A stretch of 64,000 nucleotides of DNA, taken from an uncultured Gammaproteobacteria bacterium. Its GTDB lineage: Bacteria; Pseudomonadota; Gammaproteobacteria; Arenicellales; JAANXG01. The DNA lies in assembly GCA_947258785.1 (NCBI GenBank), contig CAMYJT010000010.1, positions 75,658 to 139,657 of the forward strand, written 5' to 3'. Position 1 is the stretch's first letter. Each line of letters starts with the position of its first letter. Below, piece by piece: positions 53,327-64,000 of the stretch. The translations under genes were made by a program, and so were the position numbers. The notes beneath the pieces are model-generated. The model ran no database searches. It was not told the origin of the DNA and saw only the letters and a list, made by a program, of their open reading frames with translations.

Positions 53327-53770
53327 GTGGCGGCATTAGATATCCAGCAAATACGCAAGCATCTCCCGCATCGCTATCCGTTTTTGCTGCTTGACCGAAT
53401 CGTCCACGTAGATTCGGGCGATTCACTAACGGCGATCAAGAACGTCACCATTAATGAGCCGTTCTTCACGGGTCATTTCCCCCACCAGCCGGTAATGCCA
53501 GGCGTATTGATCGTTGAGGCCATGGCCCAGGCCTGTGCTGTACTGGCTAGCTCGGGCCTCGACAGTCCAGCCAATGAACGGCGTATGTATTATTTCACCG
53601 GTATAGATAAAGCCCGGTTCAAGCGGCCCGTTGAACCCGGTGATCAACTGTATATCAAGGTGCGCATACTGCGCCGCATTAAAAATATGTGGCGTTGCAC
53701 CGGTGTGGCAACTGTGGATGATGCTTTGTGCTGCAGCGCCGATTTGATGTTCACATATAAGGATTTATGA
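53327..53770 (+). CDS. fabZ: 3-hydroxyacyl-ACP dehydratase FabZ
   Basis: 147 residues from a GTG. The hot-dog-fold active site His is in HFPHQPVMPGVLIVEAMAQ; LPHRYPFLLLDRI opens the protein. It dehydrates 3-hydroxyacyl-ACP in fatty acid elongation and competes with LpxA for substrate. It normally follows lpxD, which is missing here. The lpxA GTG begins immediately after its stop. Confidence 0.96.
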   Translation: MAALDIQQIRKHLPHRYPFLLLDRIVHVDSGDSLTAIKNVTINEPFFTGHFPHQPVMPGVLIVEAMAQACAVLASSGLDSPANERRMYYFTGIDKARFKRPVEPGDQLYIKVRILRRIKNMWRCTGVATVDDALCCSADLMFTYKDL

Positions 53771-54541
53771 GTGATAGATGATCGCGCGATCGTGGCGCCC
53801 GGTGCCCGATTGGGCGAGAGTGTCAGCATTGGGCCGTATACGATAATCGGCGAGCATGTATCCATAGCCGATAACACCTGGATAGGCCCGCACGTCGTCA
53901 TAAACGGTCATACCTCCATTGGCACCGGGAATAAAATCTATCAATTTTGCTCCATTGGCGAGGCCCCGCAGCACTTGGCCTATCCGGGTGTCGACACGCG
54001 GCTCGAGATCGGTGACTTTAATACCATTCGAGAATACACCACGATCAATCGCGGAACAGAAGAAAAAGACGGCATTACGCGGGTCGGTAATCATAATTTC
54101 TTGATGGCCTACGTTCACGTTGCTCACGATTGCCGTCTTGGCAACCACACTATTTTCGCGAATTGCGCCAGTTTGGCGGGCCACGTCACTGTCGGTGATT
54201 ATGCGGTGCTCGGAGGATTTTCCCTGGTCCATCAGTACTGCCGGATCGGGGCGCACTGTATTACCGGTATCGGAGCTGTCTGTTTGCAGGACATTCCGCC
54301 GTTCGTCGTCGTTGCCGGGAACCGCGCCTCGCCGCATGGGATAAATTCAAAAGGGCTGTGCCGCCGTGGTTTTTCTGGCACCGACATTGCCGAATTGAAA
54401 CAAGCTTACAAGATTGTTTTCCGGGGAGGCCTCTCTTTGAGAGAAGCGATCATGCAGTTGGAGGATGACCGCTGGACCAGCGCGACGATCTCTGTGCTGG
54501 CTGATTTTCTGAAGCACTCCAAGCGGGGTGTCACACGCTGA
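53771..54541 (+). CDS. lpxA: UDP-N-acetylglucosamine O-acyltransferase
   Basis: 256 residues from a GTG at 53771. Left-handed beta-helix repeats are followed by NTIREYTTINRGT, the catalytic His region LMAYVHVAHDCRLGNH, and the C-terminal helical domain beginning NSKGLCRRGFS. It adds 3-hydroxyacyl to UDP-GlcNAc, the first step of lipid A synthesis. Confidence 0.97.
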   Translation: MIDDRAIVAPGARLGESVSIGPYTIIGEHVSIADNTWIGPHVVINGHTSIGTGNKIYQFCSIGEAPQHLAYPGVDTRLEIGDFNTIREYTTINRGTEEKDGITRVGNHNFLMAYVHVAHDCRLGNHTIFANCASLAGHVTVGDYAVLGGFSLVHQYCRIGAHCITGIGAVCLQDIPPFVVVAGNRASPHGINSKGLCRRGFSGTDIAELKQAYKIVFRGGLSLREAIMQLEDDRWTSATISVLADFLKHSKRGVTR

Positions 54542-54600
54542 AGGGCGGCCATTGATCAAAATTCCTGCCGGGCATATCTTCGGACGCGGGGAGGCAAACC

Positions 54601-55725
54601 ATGAAGATAGCCATTGTCGCCGGTGAGACCTCTGGTGACGTATTGGGTGCGGGGCTAATCGACGCGCTTCGCAAGCGAAATACCAAGCTGTCTATAACCG
54701 GAATCTGTGGACCTCGCATGACGGCGATGGGCGCATCGAGCATATTCCCCATGGATAGTATATCCATCATGGGTTTCGACGACCTGCCGGCTCGATTGTT
54801 AAAGATTATTCGGATTCGCAAGCAATTGGCCCGGACTTTGATCAGCGATCCACCGGACCTATTTGTTGGTATTGACGTCCCTGACTTCAATTTGGGTCTA
54901 GAATCCCGGTTGCGAAAGTACAATATAAAAACCGTGCACTACGTCAGTCCCACCGTTTGGGCTTGGCGAGGTTACAGAATCAAAAAAATCCGCCGAGCGG
55001 TTGGTCATATGTTGACCTTGTTTCCGTTCGAGGCCGAATACTACCGGCAACGCTCAATACCGGTTACGTTTGTCGGACATCCCATTGCCGACGAGATCAA
55101 CCAGAACCCGGATATTCCATCGTTACGCAAGTCACTGAATGTCAAAGCACAAAACATCGTCGCTTTGCTGCCAGGAAGCAGACCGAGCGAGTTGCGGCGC
55201 CTGGGTCCATTATTTATAGACACCGCTACACGTTTGCTTGAAAATTTTCGAGATATAGAATTTATAGCTCCATTTGCGAACGACCAGACCAGAGAACACT
55301 TTGCCGCCTTGCTCGAACAAAGCAAAACTGAACTTAACGTCGAGTTGGTCAAAGGCAGGTCGAGAGAGGTGATGTCGGCAAGCGATGTGGTATTACTCGC
55401 GTCCGGCACTGCAGCGTTGGAGGCCGCGCTGCTCTGTAAACCCATGGTGGTTAGCTACAAAGTTTCATGGTTAACGGAAATGGCGGTCCGAATGTTCGCC
55501 CGCGTGGATTATTTTTCCATGCCTAACCATTTGCTGGAGCAACCAGTGGTGCCCGAGCTGTTGCAATCTGAGGCAACACCGGCCAATCTGGCGCGGGAGG
55601 TGTCACGCCTGCTGGGTGATGCAAATCTGCGGCGCGATATTTCGCAGCAACTGTGTACGATTTATAAATCACTGCGATGCAACGCCAGCGAGCGGGCGGC
55701 AGACGTCATTCTGAGTCTGTTATAA
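54601..55725 (+). CDS. lpxB: Lipid-A-disaccharide synthase
   Basis: 374 residues. IAIVAGETSGDVLGAGLI opens this GT19 glycosyltransferase; VGIDVPDFNLGLE, HYVSPTVWAWR and ALLPGSRPSEL follow. It joins lipid X to UDP-diacylglucosamine at the inner membrane. rnhB begins at the next base. Confidence 0.97.
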   Translation: MKIAIVAGETSGDVLGAGLIDALRKRNTKLSITGICGPRMTAMGASSIFPMDSISIMGFDDLPARLLKIIRIRKQLARTLISDPPDLFVGIDVPDFNLGLESRLRKYNIKTVHYVSPTVWAWRGYRIKKIRRAVGHMLTLFPFEAEYYRQRSIPVTFVGHPIADEINQNPDIPSLRKSLNVKAQNIVALLPGSRPSELRRLGPLFIDTATRLLENFRDIEFIAPFANDQTREHFAALLEQSKTELNVELVKGRSREVMSASDVVLLASGTAALEAALLCKPMVVSYKVSWLTEMAVRMFARVDYFSMPNHLLEQPVVPELLQSEATPANLAREVSRLLGDANLRRDISQQLCTIYKSLRCNASERAADVILSLL

Positions 55726-56334
55726 GTGCTTAAAACTTCTACATCAGAAGACGGCTATCTGGTGACGGGCGTGGACGAAGCCGGTCGTGGGCCGCTGGCG
55801 GGACCGGTCGTTGCTGCTGCGGTCATCCTGCGTCCGGACTGCCGGCTCGAAGGGCTGGACGACTCCAAGCGGCTGACGCGCAAACAACGGGATCACCTGG
55901 ACCCGCTGATAAAACGTGCTGCGCTGTGTTGGGCCATAGGGGCGGCCACGGTGCGGGAAATTGACGCCATGAATATACTTCAAGCATCGCTTCTGGCGAT
56001 GTCCCGGGCGGTGGCGGCGTTGACCGCGCGACCTAACCTGGTGCTGGTTGATGGCTGTCATGCCCCAAATTTGAATTGCGAAGTACAGGCGATTGTGAAA
56101 GGAGACCAAAAAATAGCGTCGATTTCGGCAGCCTCGATCCTGGCCAAAGTGCATCGCGATCAGATCATGATAGATTATCATTGCCAATATCCCCAATACG
56201 GGTTCGCCACCAACATGGGGTATCCAACCCCCGCCCATATCCGTGCACTCCGGCTCCATGGAGTGACAAAGACCCATAGGCGTAGCTTCGCGCCGGTTCG
56301 TGCAGCAATCAGAGACGCGGAGCAAATCCCGTGA
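55726..56334 (+). CDS. rnhB: Ribonuclease HII
   Basis: 202 residues from a GTG directly after the lpxB stop. VTGVDEAGRGPLAGPVVAAA contains the catalytic Asp-Glu pair; DDSKRLT, VLVDG and SILAKVHRD complete the site. It removes ribonucleotides and RNA primers from DNA. It overlaps dnaE by four bases. Confidence 0.97.
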   Translation: MLKTSTSEDGYLVTGVDEAGRGPLAGPVVAAAVILRPDCRLEGLDDSKRLTRKQRDHLDPLIKRAALCWAIGAATVREIDAMNILQASLLAMSRAVAALTARPNLVLVDGCHAPNLNCEVQAIVKGDQKIASISAASILAKVHRDQIMIDYHCQYPQYGFATNMGYPTPAHIRALRLHGVTKTHRRSFAPVRAAIRDAEQIP

Positions 56335-59300
56335 ACGGAACGTTCGTACACTTACACCTGCACACTGAGTTCTCACTGTCCGACAGCACGGTAAGAATCC
56401 ATGACCTGCCTCAGAGAGTCGCTGAACTGAATATGCCGTCGGTGGCGATAACCGATATGGCGAACCTCTACGGAATGATTCGATTCTACCGATCCATGCT
56501 CAAGTTCGGCATTAAGCCGATCATCGGGGTGGACGTGTGGTTGGGAAACCCCTCCAACATCAATTCGCCCTTCAGAATGGTGCTTCTGGTTCAGAATCAA
56601 ACCGGCTATCGAAACGTCTGCCGATTGATCAGCCGCGCCTACTTTGAAGGCCAGCATTCGGGCCGTGCCTGTTTATCACGGCAGTGGCTGGCGGGGCATA
56701 CCGAAGGTTTGATTGCCTTGTCAGGTGCGGAGGAAGGTGAACTGGGACAAGCTCTGCTCACCGTCGATCGAAGCCGGGCGGACCGGAGCATGGGCGAATA
56801 TCAATCATTGTTCCACGACCGGATTTATCTCGAATTGCGGAGGGTTGGCCGTCCATACGAGGAAGAATACATCGCTGCGGCTTTGGATCTGGCCGATCGC
56901 GCCGGGGTGGCCGTCGTAGCAAGCAATGATGTTCAATTTCTGTCGCCGGCAGATTTCGACGTGCACGAAGTTCGAGTCTGTATCCACGACGGCCGGGTAT
57001 TGAGCGACCGCCGACGGCAACAGCGATTTACCCCACAGCAGTATCTGCGCTCTCCCGCCGAGATGGCTGACCTGTTTAGTGACCTTCCCGAAGCGCTGAC
57101 GAATTCCGTCGAAATCGCCAAGCGATGTAATTTCGCTCTGGAGCTTGGGGATTATTTCTTACCCGACTTCCCGGTCCCTGAAGACAAGACACCGGAGACA
57201 CATCTCAGAGAACAGGCTCGGCTCGGCTTGCAGAAGCGATTTCCGGCGAATAACGGAACTAACGTCATCGAGCAAAGATATCTGAACAGGCTGGAAGCCG
57301 AGTTGGACGTGATCGCGCATATGGGTTTTGCAGGATACTTTCTCATCGTCGCTGATTTCATACAGTGGGCCAAGGCCAATGACATCCCCGTCGGACCCGG
57401 GCGGGGATCGGGGGCCGGGTCGCTGGTTGCTTACGCTCTGGGTGTTACGGAACTGGATCCCATCAGTCACGGTTTGTTGTTCGAGCGCTTTTTGAACCCA
57501 GAGCGCGTCTCGCTCCCGGACTTCGACATCGATTTTTGTATGGAAGGCCGTGACCGGGTCATCGATTACGTCGCCAGCTACTACGGACACGAAAAAGTGT
57601 CGCAGATCATTACCCATGGCACGCTGGCGGCGCGCGCGGTCGTACGAGATGTCGGACGTGTGATGGGAATGACGTACGGTTATGTCGATAAGATAGCCAA
57701 GCTGATTCCCTTCGAGGTCGGCATGACCCTGGATAAGGCGCTGGATCAGGAAGAACTGCTGCGCGAGCGGTACGAACAGGATGACGAAGTCCGGCAGTTA
57801 TTGGACACCGCGCGGGCCTTGGAGGGTTTACCGAGAAACGTCGGCAAACATGCAGGCGGTGTGGTCATCGCACCCTCCGCGCTGACGGATTTTACCCCTC
57901 TGTATTGTGAACAGGGGAGCAAGCAAGCGGTTACTCAAATGGGTAAAGACGACCTGGAAACCATAGGTTTGGTCAAATTCGATTTTTTGGGTCTGCGCAC
58001 GCTGACGATCATCGATAAATCGTTGAAACAAATCAATCAAAAACTCCTTGAAGAGGGTCAACAAGCAATCCGACTGGATCAACTGCCAAGCGATGATCCC
58101 GAAACCTTTGATCTGTTGAAATCCTGTCGCACCACAGCGTTGTTTCAACTGGAGTCCAGAGGCATGAAGGATTTGATCAAGCGCCTGCAACCCGATTGTT
58201 TCGAAGATCTTGTAGCCTTGGTCGCCCTGTACCGGCCTGGCCCACTACAATCCGGTATGGTGGAAGATTTTATCGACCGAAAACATGGGCGCGCTAAACT
58301 TTCCTATCCTCTGCCGCAGCTGGAACCCATTCTGAAGCCGACCTACGGTGTGATTCTGTATCAAGAGCAGGTGATGGAAATCGCCAGAGTGCTGGCCGGC
58401 TATTCACTCGGCGCTGCCGATCTCCTGAGGCGCGCGATGGGAAAGAAAAAACCGATAGAGATGGCCCGGCAGCGCGAAGTGTTTATGAGAGGGGCAAAGG
58501 AACGGAAGGTCGATACGTTGTCTGCCGAACGGATATTTGATCTGATGGAAAAATTCGCTGGTTACGGTTTCAATAAATCGCACTCCGCCGCCTATGCACT
58601 CATCACCTACCAAACTGCCTGGCTCAAAACTCATTACCCGGCGCAATTCATGTCTGCGGCGTTGTCTGCGGACATGGAACACACCGACAAAGTGATGTCC
58701 CTGATCAATGAATGTCGAGATATGGGGCTTACGGTTTTGAATCCAGACGTCAACAGTTGCAACTACGCCTTTGAGGCCACCGAAGAAGGCGAGATTCTTT
58801 ACGGTTTAGGCGCCATCAAGGGTATTGGTTCCTCGGTGATCGAAGCGATTGTGGAGACCAGGCGCAAGGAGGGACCATTTACGGATTTGTTCGATTTCTG
58901 CGCACGTGTACACGCCAAAGGAGCCAACCGCAGGGCACTGGAATCTCTCATCAAGGCCGGCGCCCTGGATTGCCTGGGTTCGCATCGAGCCGGCTTGATG
59001 AAGAGCCTGCCGGTCGCCCTGGAGGTCGCGGGCCAACAGTCGGATGCGAAAAGCGCCGGACAGTCGGATCTATTTGGTGTTGCCGCTCCACAGCGGACGA
59101 TCCGCGATCATTCGCATGTAGCGCCATGGGACAAGGAGCAAATTTTGGCAGGCGAGAAGGAAACCTTGGGCCTTTACTTGAGCGGACATCCGATAGACCG
59201 CTTCCGAACCGAACTCGATCAGATCGTGCAGGCCAAACTCGCCGATCTGCGCCCATCCGAAGATCGGTATCTGACCGTCGCAGGGTTGGTGCTGGCGTTG

Positions 59301-59819
59301 AGAACCATGAACACCCGACGCGGTGATAGGATGGCGTTCGTAACTCTGGACGATAAGACCGCGCGTCTGGAGATTGCGGTATTTTCAGAGTTATTTTCCA
59401 GACATCGCGAAGCGCTGCGCAAGGACAATTTGCTCGTCGTGCAGGGGCAAGTGAACGTTGACGAGTTCACCGGAGGATTCAAAATGTCCGCCGACAATAT
59501 CTATGACATTGACGAAGTGCGCAGCATGTGCGCTGTGCAGTTGATCATTGTTCTGACCTGCACTCTGTTGAATGACAAGGAATTACTGACGAAACTGGAA
59601 GGTGCTTTGAAGCCGTACACCAAAGGAAATTGCCAGGTATTAATTCAATACGATACCGGTACCGAGCGGGTCACCATGCCTGCCGGCCAAACTTGGCGGG
59701 TGGAACCTCGTCAACAGTTGATAAATCAGCTGCGCCAATTGACAGGCGAGCAAAACGTCAAGCTGCTCCATCGGCCTCTACCGACTCCCTTGGAGTTACC
59801 GACTGCGTCCGCAGTGTGA
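56331..59819 (+). CDS. dnaE: DNA polymerase III alpha subunit
   Basis: 1162 residues from a GTG. The N-terminal PHP domain begins VHLHLHTEFSLSD. The polymerase palm has the catalytic Asp pair in LPDFDIDFCMEGRD, preceded by GPGRGSGAGSLVAYAL; KSHSAAYALITYQTAWLK and the OB-fold (LTVAGLVLALRTMNTRRGDR) follow. It is the main replicative polymerase and is full length. Confidence 0.98.
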   Translation: MNGTFVHLHLHTEFSLSDSTVRIHDLPQRVAELNMPSVAITDMANLYGMIRFYRSMLKFGIKPIIGVDVWLGNPSNINSPFRMVLLVQNQTGYRNVCRLISRAYFEGQHSGRACLSRQWLAGHTEGLIALSGAEEGELGQALLTVDRSRADRSMGEYQSLFHDRIYLELRRVGRPYEEEYIAAALDLADRAGVAVVASNDVQFLSPADFDVHEVRVCIHDGRVLSDRRRQQRFTPQQYLRSPAEMADLFSDLPEALTNSVEIAKRCNFALELGDYFLPDFPVPEDKTPETHLREQARLGLQKRFPANNGTNVIEQRYLNRLEAELDVIAHMGFAGYFLIVADFIQWAKANDIPVGPGRGSGAGSLVAYALGVTELDPISHGLLFERFLNPERVSLPDFDIDFCMEGRDRVIDYVASYYGHEKVSQIITHGTLAARAVVRDVGRVMGMTYGYVDKIAKLIPFEVGMTLDKALDQEELLRERYEQDDEVRQLLDTARALEGLPRNVGKHAGGVVIAPSALTDFTPLYCEQGSKQAVTQMGKDDLETIGLVKFDFLGLRTLTIIDKSLKQINQKLLEEGQQAIRLDQLPSDDPETFDLLKSCRTTALFQLESRGMKDLIKRLQPDCFEDLVALVALYRPGPLQSGMVEDFIDRKHGRAKLSYPLPQLEPILKPTYGVILYQEQVMEIARVLAGYSLGAADLLRRAMGKKKPIEMARQREVFMRGAKERKVDTLSAERIFDLMEKFAGYGFNKSHSAAYALITYQTAWLKTHYPAQFMSAALSADMEHTDKVMSLINECRDMGLTVLNPDVNSCNYAFEATEEGEILYGLGAIKGIGSSVIEAIVETRRKEGPFTDLFDFCARVHAKGANRRALESLIKAGALDCLGSHRAGLMKSLPVALEVAGQQSDAKSAGQSDLFGVAAPQRTIRDHSHVAPWDKEQILAGEKETLGLYLSGHPIDRFRTELDQIVQAKLADLRPSEDRYLTVAGLVLALRTMNTRRGDRMAFVTLDDKTARLEIAVFSELFSRHREALRKDNLLVVQGQVNVDEFTGGFKMSADNIYDIDEVRSMCAVQLIIVLTCTLLNDKELLTKLEGALKPYTKGNCQVLIQYDTGTERVTMPAGQTWRVEPRQQLINQLRQLTGEQNVKLLHRPLPTPLELPTASAV

Positions 59820-59857
59820 CTTTGGCAATGCGCGGTTGTCGCGTGTAATATTCTTCC

Positions 59858-60820
59858 ATGGATCTTAATTTTCTTGATTTTGAACAACCGATTGCTGAGC
59901 TCGAGGCAAAAATTGACGAACTTCGCCGGGTCGGTATGGGGGACGAGGTAAACCTCAGCGAGGAGATAAACCGGCTGCAGAAGAAGAGCCATAAGCTCAC
60001 CGAGACCATATTTGCCGCGTTGACTCCGTGGCAGATATCGCAATTGGCCAGACATCCCCAACGGCCGTATCCGTTGGACTACATTCCAAAAATATTCACC
60101 GATTTCCAGGAACTTCACGGCGATCGTATGTACGCCGACGACCAAGCGATTGTCGGTGGCTTGGCGCACCTGGATCAGCACGGCGTAGTGGTACTCGGTC
60201 ATCAAAAAGGGCGGGACACCAATCAGAAGGTAGTCAGGAATTTTGGCATGCCACGTCCGGAGGGTTATCGCAAAGCGCTTCGACTGATGCAGTTGGCGGA
60301 TCGGTTTCACATCCCCGTCATCACCTTTATCGATACACCGGGGGCCTACCCCGGTGTTGGCGCCGAAGAACGCGGCCAGAGCGAGGCCATTGCCCGCAAC
60401 CTGTATGCCATGTCCGAATTGCGGGTGCCAATAATTTCGGTCATCATCGGTGAAGGTGGATCAGGCGGCGCCCTGGCCATCGGTGTGTGCGATCGGTTGT
60501 TGATGCTGCAGTACGCAACGTACTCGGTCATATCACCGGAAGGTTGCGCCTCTATTCTGTGGAAAAGCGCCGACCGGGCAGCCGACGCAGCCAACGCGCT
60601 GGCCTTGACGGCGGAGCGTCTAAAGCAGCTGAATTTGATCGACGCCATCATCGAAGAACCCGTCGGTGGCGCTCACCGGGATGTGGACACGATGTCGAAG
60701 TCGATAAAACGCGTATTGATCGAGAATCTGAACGAATTGGGGGCCCTGCCGCTGGACGAATTGGTTCAAAGGCGCCATCAACGACTGATGAATTACGGTA
60801 TTTATCAGTCACAAGAGTGA
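59858..60820 (+). CDS. accA: Acetyl-CoA carboxylase carboxyltransferase subunit alpha
   Basis: 320 residues. [19 protein letters not shown] opens the protein; [20 protein letters not shown] and [16 protein letters not shown] form the carboxyltransferase site. With AccD it transfers CO2 from carboxybiotin to acetyl-CoA. It overlaps tilS by one base. Confidence 0.98.
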   Translation: MDLNFLDFEQPIAELEAKIDELRRVGMGDEVNLSEEINRLQKKSHKLTETIFAALTPWQISQLARHPQRPYPLDYIPKIFTDFQELHGDRMYADDQAIVGGLAHLDQHGVVVLGHQKGRDTNQKVVRNFGMPRPEGYRKALRLMQLADRFHIPVITFIDTPGAYPGVGAEERGQSEAIARNLYAMSELRVPIISVIIGEGGSGGALAIGVCDRLLMLQYATYSVISPEGCASILWKSADRAADAANALALTAERLKQLNLIDAIIEEPVGGAHRDVDTMSKSIKRVLIENLNELGALPLDELVQRRHQRLMNYGIYQSQE

Positions 60821-62226
60821 TGCGAGCCCTCCGTCTCGGCGAATGTCGATTCGACGCCGGGGCGTTGTCAAAAGTTCTGTTCGACCAACTCGGGTTGCCC
60901 AAGAACGCTCACGTGCATGTCGCGTTCAGCGGCGGCCTGGACTCCGTCGCCTTGTTACACGCGCTGGTCGAACTGCGGAAACGTGAACCGATAAACATCA
61001 CAGCGTTGCATGCGAATCATGGCCTGCACCCGGATGCGGATCGATGGAGCCGTCACTGCGTGATTCTCTGTGAACATTGGTCGGTCCCGATCAATACTGT
61101 CTGCCTGAACGTGAGAGCGGACCCGGCCGTAGGATTGGAGGCCAGCGCACGAGCAGCCCGATACCGCTGGTTCGAATCACAACTCGAGCCGGGAAGTTAC
61201 CTGCTAATGGCTCATCATTGTGACGATCAAGTGGAGACCGTTCTGCTCAATCTGCTGCGCGGGGCCGGGGCGGAAGGCCTGTCCGGCATGCGGCCCATCA
61301 GCACCAGGGGACGCATACACATTGTCCGACCCCTGCTGGGTTTCGGGCGCTCAGCGTTATCGGTCTACGTGCAAGAACGGAGATTAAAGTGGGTGGACGA
61401 TTCGTCCAATCGGGATGTCGCGTACGCCAGAAACTATCTGCGCCATCGCGTCGTCCCGGTAATACGCCAACGCTGGCCATCGCTCAACCGAGTGCTTGGA
61501 GAGACCGCGGTCCGGATGCATGAAACCTTCGAAAACCTTGCTGCGCTGGCCGCTGCCGACCTTGGGGCGGCGGACTGGGAGACTGTTGACCCGCTGATGG
61601 GTAGTGGTGGGCGGCTGCGGGTATCGACGGTTCAGTGTCTGTCCGATGGACGCCTGATCAATGTGCTGCGATACTGGCTGCGACGTCTTCGGTTTCCACC
61701 GATTTCCCATTACTTCCTCAGGCAAGTTGCGGACGAAATGCTGCGCGGTGTACCCAACACCACGGCGGTTCGACGCGGTGCAGGTATTGAGATACGACGC
61801 TTTCAAGACTGGCTATTCGTGCTGCGGCCGCTGCCACCGGCGCCGGAACTGCCGTGCCTGCGTTGGGACGGCTCGAACCCGATAGAAATACCCGGTCTCG
61901 ACGTGATGTTGGTGCCGGTACAAGGTCGCGGTCAAGGTCTTGCGCGAGCCAGGATCGGCAGCGAATTGACCGTCCGATGGCGGCGTGGCGGCGAGAAGTG
62001 CCGCCTCCCCGGAAGACAGCATCGCCACAGCTTAAAGAAATTGCTTCAAGAACATTGCGTACCACCTTGGATACGTGACCGTATTCCCTTGTTGTACTCG
62101 GACGGTGAACTCTGCGCTGCCGTGGGTTTGTTTTACTGCGCACCGCATGCAGCCAGAGGGGATGAACCTGGTGTGGTGTTCGATATTCGTCCGCTGCGCT
62201 GCGGCGACACACAAAACTCATTGTAG
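60820..62226 (+). CDS. tilS: tRNA(Ile)-lysidine synthase
   Basis: 468 residues from the ATG at 60820, chosen because the frame upstream lies inside accA. The PP-loop VAFSGGLDSVALL (Ser37-Ser42), ALHANHGLHPDADRW and HHCDDQVETVLLNLLRGAG are typical. It modifies C34 of the AUA-decoding tRNA-Ile. The C-terminal domain (KLLQEHCVPPWIRDRIPLLY) is present. Confidence 0.96.
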   Translation: MRALRLGECRFDAGALSKVLFDQLGLPKNAHVHVAFSGGLDSVALLHALVELRKREPINITALHANHGLHPDADRWSRHCVILCEHWSVPINTVCLNVRADPAVGLEASARAARYRWFESQLEPGSYLLMAHHCDDQVETVLLNLLRGAGAEGLSGMRPISTRGRIHIVRPLLGFGRSALSVYVQERRLKWVDDSSNRDVAYARNYLRHRVVPVIRQRWPSLNRVLGETAVRMHETFENLAALAAADLGAADWETVDPLMGSGGRLRVSTVQCLSDGRLINVLRYWLRRLRFPPISHYFLRQVADEMLRGVPNTTAVRRGAGIEIRRFQDWLFVLRPLPPAPELPCLRWDGSNPIEIPGLDVMLVPVQGRGQGLARARIGSELTVRWRRGGEKCRLPGRQHRHSLKKLLQEHCVPPWIRDRIPLLYSDGELCAAVGLFYCAPHAARGDEPGVVFDIRPLRCGDTQNSL

Positions 62227-62246
62227 AAAACAACAGGCTTTGGTAA

Positions 62247-63965
<1,719 letters not shown>

Positions 63966-64000
63966 GGTTGGGGGACTGTGAACTCGGCCCGCACGGGCCA

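Noticed and set aside
60487..60819. Longer tilS reading frame starting inside accA
   Set aside because: The extra 111 residues are out-of-frame accA translation; the ATG at 60820 gives a normal TilS N-terminus.

Overview
The window comes from a high-GC gammaproteobacterium. The housekeeping order is typical of that class: rpsF-rpsR-rplI-dnaB-alr-radA; map-glnD-dapD facing rpsB-tsf-pyrH-frr-uppS-cdsA-dxr-rseP-bamA-skp-fabZ-lpxA-lpxB-rnhB-dnaE-accA-tilS-pyrG. Genes for lipid A, BamA, Skp and RseP show a Gram-negative envelope. The sequence alone does not fix the genus.

Region 1 (1-6.4 kb): three exported proteins of uncertain role (the first cut by the window edge), then glnK-amtB for ammonium uptake, a Sel1/SPOR envelope protein and a CpdA-like phosphodiesterase.

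Region 2 (6.5-31 kb) is accessory DNA and the most interesting part. It holds two lasso-peptide (RiPP) loci arranged as near mirror images around a divergent regulatory region at about 18.6-19.4 kb. The left arm on the minus strand reads: giant SdrD_B-repeat protein, cyclase C1, precursor A1, HPr-kinase-like K1, leader-binding B1, leader peptidase B2. The right arm on the plus strand reads: giant SdrD_B plus C25-peptidase protein, cyclase C2, precursor A2, HPr-kinase-like K2. Both precursors are very small genes (57 and 59 codons) that I found by translating the gaps between C and K. Each has the conserved lasso leader pattern (Y..P....[WY]G....[LI]T.G) and a core with Gly1 and an acidic residue at position 8. 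The right arm has no B1 or B2, so it probably borrows those of the left arm. A nucleotidyltransferase of the kind found in kinase-containing lasso clusters lies 2 kb beyond the left arm. A decayed SdrD_B fragment with its own terminator lies in the central gap. An O-antigen-ligase-like membrane protein ends the region and runs into rpsF.

Region 3 (31-42.4 kb): rpsF-rpsR-rplI, dnaB-alr-radA, then on the minus strand a PP2C phosphatase, dapE, dapD, glnD and map. GlnD uridylylates PII proteins and so connects functionally to the glnK-amtB pair at the left end.

Region 4 (42.5-64 kb): a tightly packed plus-strand run from rpsB to pyrG covering translation, isoprenoid and phospholipid precursors, outer-membrane assembly, lipid A, replication, fatty-acid synthesis and tRNA-Ile lysidinylation. 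The usual lpxD between skp and fabZ is absent.
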